Positions 6,491 through 10,140 of a stretch of 10,140 nt of DNA are shown here, in pieces. Numbering within the stretch: the first letter of the stretch is position 1; every line of letters begins with the position of its first letter. Both the position numbers and the translations under genes were made by a program. Origin of the DNA: Anaerobacillus sp. (GTDB lineage: Bacteria; Bacillota; Bacilli; Bacillales_H; Anaerobacillaceae). The notes beneath the pieces were generated by a model, which saw only the letters and a program-made list of their open reading frames with translations, had not been told where the DNA came from and made no database searches. The stretch is from the NCBI GenBank assembly GCA_007120055.1, contig SKOL01000171.1:1-10140 (forward strand). Direction: 5' to 3'.

Positions 6491-6516
6491 TTTGACTTAT
6501 AAAGTTTTTATAAAAC

Positions 6517-6551
6517 AAAAAAGCTAACCATGTAAATTATGGTATAGCCTT
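6517..6551 (-). terminator. Rho-independent terminator of dinB
   Basis: The minus strand folds into a 12-bp stem with one bulged base (6551-6539 with 6531 down to the T-run), a 7-base loop, and six Ts (6522-6517). It starts 18 bases after the dinB stop codon. Confidence 0.85.
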
Positions 6552-6569
6552 AACTTTATTTGACCAAAG

Positions 6570-7850
6570 TTATTCATCTTTTTGTCGGTCTTCAAAAAAG
6601 AAATCTTTTTCCAAACTAGTGCCACGCTTCTTTTTATCAGTAAAACGATCTTCTTTTTTTGCTGAGATTTGTGAACCTTTCAAAAGAGCTTCTTCACCGA
6701 AGCGATTTCTTAGGGCATCGACCGTTTTTGTCAGCTCATATTTTTTTACATCTTCTTCATAATGAAACAAATCTAGTTGTTTATAGGCGGTCTTTTTTTC
6801 AACCAACTGTTGAGCTGTCACTCCTAAAAGACGGATCGGTTCTTTGTTCCAATGCTTCGTAAAAAGATATAAGGCAATTTTATAAATTTCTGCCTGACTA
6901 TCAATAGGATTTAACTCAGTATGACTTCGTGTCACTGTTGTACGATCTGAATACCGAATCGTCACTTGAATTGTCTCGGCGCAAACTGATTTTCGTGACA
7001 TTCTTCTTGCCACTGAATCCGCTAAGTTCGATAGCACAACTTTAATTTTATCAATATTTTTCGTATCAGCTGATAGTGTCGTTGAATTTCCAATACTTTT
7101 AAAGTCATAAACAGCATTAGGGTCCACATGACGCCGATCAATTCCGTTGGCACGCTCATAAATTTTTTCACCATTAACACCAAAAAAGAGCTTTAACTTC
7201 GCAACGTCGTAACAAGCTAAATCACCAATCGTCATAATTCCTTTTTTATTAAGCTTCTCTGCCGTCTTATTACCAACCCCGTGCATTTCTCCTACTTTTA
7301 ATGGCCATAAAACATTTTTTATTTCACGTTTACGTAAAACAGTAATTCCTAAAGGTTTCTTCATATCACTAGCCATTTTCGCTAAAAATTTATTCGGGGC
7401 AATTCCGATACTACAAGGTAAATTTAACTCTTTTAATAGACGAGATTGAATTTTATTTGCAATCTCTAAAGGTGAACCTTGTGAGTAGCATTCAGTTATA
7501 TCCATATAACCTTCATCGATCGATACCGGTTCAACTAACGGTGTAAATTCTCTTAATAAATCAAAGATTTGCAGTGACATTTTCCGATAACGGTCAAAAT
7601 TTGGTTCCATTATGACTAACGACGGACAAAGCTTCTTTGCCTCCCAAATAGGCATCGTCGTTTTCACACCTTTTGCCCGCGCTTCATAACTACTCGTTAC
7701 GATAATTCCCCGTCTTTCTTTCGCATTTCCGGCAATAGCCACCGGCTTTCCCTTTAGGGTAGGGTCATAAGCAACTTCGACGGAAGCGTAAAAACTATTC
7801 ATATCAACATGAAAAATGACTCGTCCATCTTTTGGGTAAAATTGCTTCAT
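6570..7850 (-). CDS. dinB: DNA polymerase IV (Y-family, DinB/PolY1 type)
   Basis: This error-prone translesion polymerase is recruited to stalled forks by the sliding clamp. At 426 residues it is the usual length. Catalytic metal ligands are D16 (HVDMNSFYASVE) and D112/E113 (EPVSIDEGYMD). Y21 sits at the steric-gate position that excludes ribonucleotides. The fingers motif SYEARAKGVKTTMP, the palm motif SIGIAPNKFLAKMASDMKKP, a helix-hairpin-helix (MHGVGNKTAEKL, ~189-206), the little-finger domain and a clamp-binding motif QLDLF (358-362) follow in order. The C-terminal tail with GTSLEKDFF resembles B. subtilis YqjH (PolY1), which supports that subgroup over the SOS-type YqjW/UvrX. ATG at 7850 is chosen for the strong GGAGG (7860-7856) 5 bases upstream; an in-frame TTG at 7874 would bury it. 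No LexA box is seen upstream and no promoter is convincing. The gene is monocistronic. Confidence 0.96.
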   Translation of the reverse strand: MKQFYPKDGRVIFHVDMNSFYASVEVAYDPTLKGKPVAIAGNAKERRGIIVTSSYEARAKGVKTTMPIWEAKKLCPSLVIMEPNFDRYRKMSLQIFDLLREFTPLVEPVSIDEGYMDITECYSQGSPLEIANKIQSRLLKELNLPCSIGIAPNKFLAKMASDMKKPLGITVLRKREIKNVLWPLKVGEMHGVGNKTAEKLNKKGIMTIGDLACYDVAKLKLFFGVNGEKIYERANGIDRRHVDPNAVYDFKSIGNSTTLSADTKNIDKIKVVLSNLADSVARRMSRKSVCAETIQVTIRYSDRTTVTRSHTELNPIDSQAEIYKIALYLFTKHWNKEPIRLLGVTAQQLVEKKTAYKQLDLFHYEEDVKKYELTKTVDALRNRFGEEALLKGSQISAKKEDRFTDKKKRGTSLEKDFFFEDRQKDE

Positions 7851-7986
7851 GACTACCTCCTTTCTCAAAACCAATCCTAAATACTTTCCTATCTATATAT
7901 AAAAACTTCATGACGTTACACTGTCACTATCTAATATGGAAAAGACGGACAATTTCCTTCCCCTCGCCGTGACCTAGGCTTTCCTT

Positions 7987-8008
7987 CCAACTAACCAACT
8001 AACCAACT
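7987..8008. repeat. Short tandem repeat of CCAACTAA
   Basis: Two full copies and a partial third copy (CCAACT) of the 8-base unit CCAACTAA stand in a row in the spacer between dinB and the dehydrogenase gene. It is non-coding and overlaps no recognised site. Confidence 0.7.
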
Positions 8009-8020
8009 CCATTATATAAG

Positions 8021-8049
8021 AAAAGCTCTGCACATTTAAATGCAGAGCT
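8021..8049 (-). terminator. Rho-independent terminator of the FAD dehydrogenase gene
   Basis: A perfect 9-bp stem AGCTCTGCA/TGCAGAGCT (8024-8032/8041-8049) has an 8-base loop. On the minus strand it is followed by TTTTC (the first three Ts at 8023-8021). It starts 37 bases after the stop codon of the upstream gene. Confidence 0.8.
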
Positions 8050-8086
8050 CTAAAAATTTAACTAAAGTTTTCGTTTAAATAATTAA

Positions 8087-9550
8087 TTATTGAGTTACAA
8101 CCGGTTGAAGTTGTTCTGCACGCTTTTTAATGATCGCGCGCGCAATATGGACACCGTTAGCACCTGCTTGGGCTAACCCGCGAGTTACGCCTCCACCGTC
8201 ACCGCCAGCATATAAACCTGAAATCTGAGTTTCAAAGTCTTTCGTTAAAACTGGTCTAGCTGAGTAGAACTTAGCTTCTACGCCATAAAACAACGTGTGC
8301 TCTGAGGCAAGTCCTGGTGTTACGTGATCTAGGGCTTCCATCATTTCAATTAGACTTTTCATCGTATTATATGGTAGAACAAGTCCTAAATCACCTGGAA
8401 CTGCTTCTTTTAATGTAGGTTCTAAAAATCCTTCATTAATACGTTTTGTGGTAGAACGTCTCCCTTTTAAAATATCACCGTACTTTTGTACAATAACTGA
8501 ACCGTTTGATAAATCATTGGCACGTTTTGAAACTTCTTTCGCAAAAGAAATCGGTTGGTCAAAAGGTTCCGTAAACGTATGAGAAACGAGTAAAGCGAAG
8601 TTCGTGTTTTCACTACCTAGCTTCGGATCTTTGTAGGCGTGGCCGTTTGCGGTCATCACTCCACTATGATTTTCAACGACAACGTGACCTGACGGATTTG
8701 AACAAAACGTTCTTACCGTCGTACCAACGGATGTGTTGTAGATGAATTTCGCTTCATAAAGGTGGTGATTAATATCTTCCATAATGACATCAGAAGTTTC
8801 AACGCGAACCCCGATATCAACTTGATTATTAATCATACGATAATCACGTTTTTTTAGTAAGTTCCCTAGCCACTCAGAGCCATCTCGACCAGGAACGATG
8901 ACTACTTGATCAGCATTTATTTCTTCACCGTTTTTCAGAACGATTCCAGTAACTTTAAATCCATTGTTCGTCTTTTCCGTCATAATATCTTCGACTTCCG
9001 TTCGAAAACGCATTTCTACTTTATCTTTTAAAAACTCATAAATGCTTGTTAAAATTTCTAAGTTTTTCTCTGTTCCTAAATGTCTAACAATCGCACGTAA
9101 TAGCTTTAAACCTGCTCCCATCGCTTTACGCTCAATTTCTCGTACGGCCGTAGTTGTTGGATCTGTACTTTCCTCAGGTGCACCGTGTTTTAAGTTAATC
9201 GAATCAACGTACTGGATTAATTCAAGTACTTGTGACGGTGGTAAATACTCTTGCATCCAACCGCCAAACGCTGTTGTTATATTAAATTTTCCATCTGAAT
9301 AAGCACCAGCCCCACCAAAACCAGCTGTAATTGAACATGCCGGTAAACAACCTGAAAAATCTTTTCTTCCTTTTGGTGGTGGACATTTCTCGATCTTCTT
9401 TTCATTTATTGGACATCTACGATTGTAAATGGAGTGCCCCTTATCAATAAATAGAACATTTAACTCCGGTTTTTGTTCTAAAAGTTCGTACACCGTGAAA
9501 ATTCCTGCGGGACCAGCCCCCACTACAATTACATCATAATTATTCATCAC
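8087..9550 (-). CDS. FAD-dependent dehydrogenase (COG2509-type, NAD(P)/FAD oxidoreductase)
   Basis: This cytoplasmic flavoprotein has no known substrate that I can name. The N terminus is a Rossmann FAD-binding fold: VIVVGAGPAG (7-16) with D36 ending the second strand (NVLFIDKG). Residues 44-90 carry four cysteines (C46, C56, C68, C72) followed by the Gly-rich ITAGFGGAGAYSDGKFN, typical of the COG2509 group. The middle holds a second substrate/flavin domain (VVIVPGRDGSEW). The C terminus has the second FAD motif LYAGGDGGGVTRGLAQAGANG, shown here in part as AGGDGGGVTRGLAQAGANG. AGGAGG (9563-9558) lies 7 bases before GTG 9550 and 10 before the adjacent ATG 9547, so the start could be either, differing by one residue. 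The gene stands alone: its own terminator lies downstream and the regulator's terminator upstream. Confidence 0.85.
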   Translation of the reverse strand: MMNNYDVIVVGAGPAGIFTVYELLEQKPELNVLFIDKGHSIYNRRCPINEKKIEKCPPPKGRKDFSGCLPACSITAGFGGAGAYSDGKFNITTAFGGWMQEYLPPSQVLELIQYVDSINLKHGAPEESTDPTTTAVREIERKAMGAGLKLLRAIVRHLGTEKNLEILTSIYEFLKDKVEMRFRTEVEDIMTEKTNNGFKVTGIVLKNGEEINADQVVIVPGRDGSEWLGNLLKKRDYRMINNQVDIGVRVETSDVIMEDINHHLYEAKFIYNTSVGTTVRTFCSNPSGHVVVENHSGVMTANGHAYKDPKLGSENTNFALLVSHTFTEPFDQPISFAKEVSKRANDLSNGSVIVQKYGDILKGRRSTTKRINEGFLEPTLKEAVPGDLGLVLPYNTMKSLIEMMEALDHVTPGLASEHTLFYGVEAKFYSARPVLTKDFETQISGLYAGGDGGGVTRGLAQAGANGVHIARAIIKKRAEQLQPVVTQ

Positions 9551-9678
9551 GTTATGTCCTCCTTGTGTTGTTATCGTAACTAATCTATTAAACTTAAATT
9601 TTATATTCTAAAAATTCATATAATATTTTTTCAACCTTTACTATCTTACAAAAAGAACGAAAAAAAAGCAAGAGAAAA

Positions 9679-9719
9679 ACGAACGATAATTACAACACAA
9701 TTAATAATCGTTCGCTTTT
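9679..9719 (-). terminator. Terminator downstream of the MarR-family gene
   Basis: CGAACGAT (9680-9687) pairs with ATCGTTCG (9707-9714), extended inward by one mismatch and four more A-T pairs. On the minus strand a run of five Ts (9679-9675) follows the stem, about 90 bases after the regulator's stop. T's also follow on the plus side (9716-9719), so it may work in both directions. Confidence 0.7.
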
Positions 9720-9807
9720 ATACCCTTACGCTATGAGAATTTTATGTTTTTCAAAAGTGTTTTTGTATTTTCGTCAAAATATGAACCATTGTTATGCTAA
9801 ACTTTAT

Positions 9808-10140
9808 TTATTTCTTCTCTTTCTCTTCCGTTTTTTCAACCCACTCTATAAATTCATCACCATAATAGTTCCTATTAATCTTCTCTAAAAACTTTATTAA
9901 ATTAATAAATCCTTCTCGATCTTCTACGCTTTGCTTTTCAATAAACTTCAAAAAGTCATAATTAGCCTCTCTCGACTTTGCTCGTCGCTTTTTCCCTTCT
10001 TCAGTCAGCAAAACATATGAAACTCGTAAATCTTTTTCATCTTTTTCAATATAAACTAATCCTTTTTCTTTTAACCTTTTGACAACTTGCATCACCGTTG
10101 AACGATCCCATAAACCATATTTCGCAATAGTCGATATTGA
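9808..10140 (-). CDS. MarR-family transcriptional regulator, ScoC/Hpr-like (5' end outside window)
   Basis: This is a DNA-binding repressor or activator of the winged-helix MarR family, normally a dimer. Only the C-terminal 110 codons are in the window; the frame stays open to the last base. Reading from the edge, SISTIAKYGLWDRSTVMQVV is the helix-turn-helix with recognition helix, KRLKEKGLVYIEKDEKDLR the start of the wing (DxR motif), and YVLLTEEGKK the second wing strand and dimer helix start. The end, NRNYYGDEFIEWVEK, resembles the C-terminal part of B. subtilis ScoC (Hpr), which suggests that subgroup, with moderate confidence. An internal GTG at 10095 lies within the recognition helix and is not a real start. 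The highly charged tail ends EKTEEKEKK. Whether it controls the neighbouring dehydrogenase is unknown. Confidence 0.85.
   Translation of the reverse strand, partial: SISTIAKYGLWDRSTVMQVVKRLKEKGLVYIEKDEKDLRVSYVLLTEEGKKRRAKSREANYDFLKFIEKQSVEDREGFINLIKFLEKINRNYYGDEFIEWVEKTEEKEKK

Noticed and set aside
7851..7874. N-terminal extension of DinB from TTG 7874
   Set aside because: The extension would include the GGAGG ribosome binding site that serves ATG 7850, and DinB proteins begin close to the HVDMNSF motif.
7851..8020. SOS (LexA) box or clear promoter for dinB
   Set aside because: No GAAC-N4-GTTC-type operator is visible; GTGACA-N18-TTTATA is too weak to call.
9571..9596. Sigma-D-like site TAAG-N14-TACGATAA before the FAD dehydrogenase
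   Set aside because: Both elements carry mismatches, and the site would put the transcription start almost on the ribosome binding site.

Overview
The window looks like chromosomal DNA of a low-GC, motile, Gram-positive Bacillaceae member. Supporting signs are strong AGGAGG-type ribosome binding sites, AT-rich spacers, a YqjH-type DNA polymerase IV, YaaR, a Bacillus-style flagellin and a ScoC/Hpr-like MarR regulator. No tRNA, rRNA, CRISPR array or transposase gene is visible. All recognised genes except the first lie on the minus strand.

Layout: positions 1-140 hold a GC-richer, strongly structured non-coding element, probably an intergenic repeat. A plus-strand DUF4236 protein follows (199-1467) and ends in a clear terminator. 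It converges on yaaR (1658-2095, minus). A 345-base stretch between yaaR and the flagellin gene holds the yaaR promoter, a small inverted-repeat region with a doubtful 35-codon frame, and the flagellin terminator.

Positions 2396-6306 are the most interesting part. Read on the minus strand, they form a four-gene flagellar cassette: a FliK-C-domain protein (YlqG-like), an orphan FlhB cytoplasmic-domain protein (YlqH-like, overlapping by ATGA), a divergent FliS chaperone and a compact flagellin. I see two good matches to the flagellar sigma-D promoter (TAAA-N15/16-NCCGATAA), one before the FliK-like gene and one before fliS. The second has its -35 element inside the stop codon of the FlhB-like gene. 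This places the little-studied ylqGH-type pair in the flagellar regulon, together with a flagellin and its chaperone. It suggests a self-contained module for late export or filament assembly.

Upstream of the cassette, 6362-6490 contains a nested inverted repeat flanked by AACCT direct repeats, resembling a miniature transposable element (MITE). Next come the dinB terminator, dinB (6570-7850), a spacer with a strong terminator, and an FAD-dependent dehydrogenase of the COG2509 type with a four-cysteine N-terminal cluster (8087-9550). The window ends inside a MarR-family regulator whose 5' end lies beyond the window.
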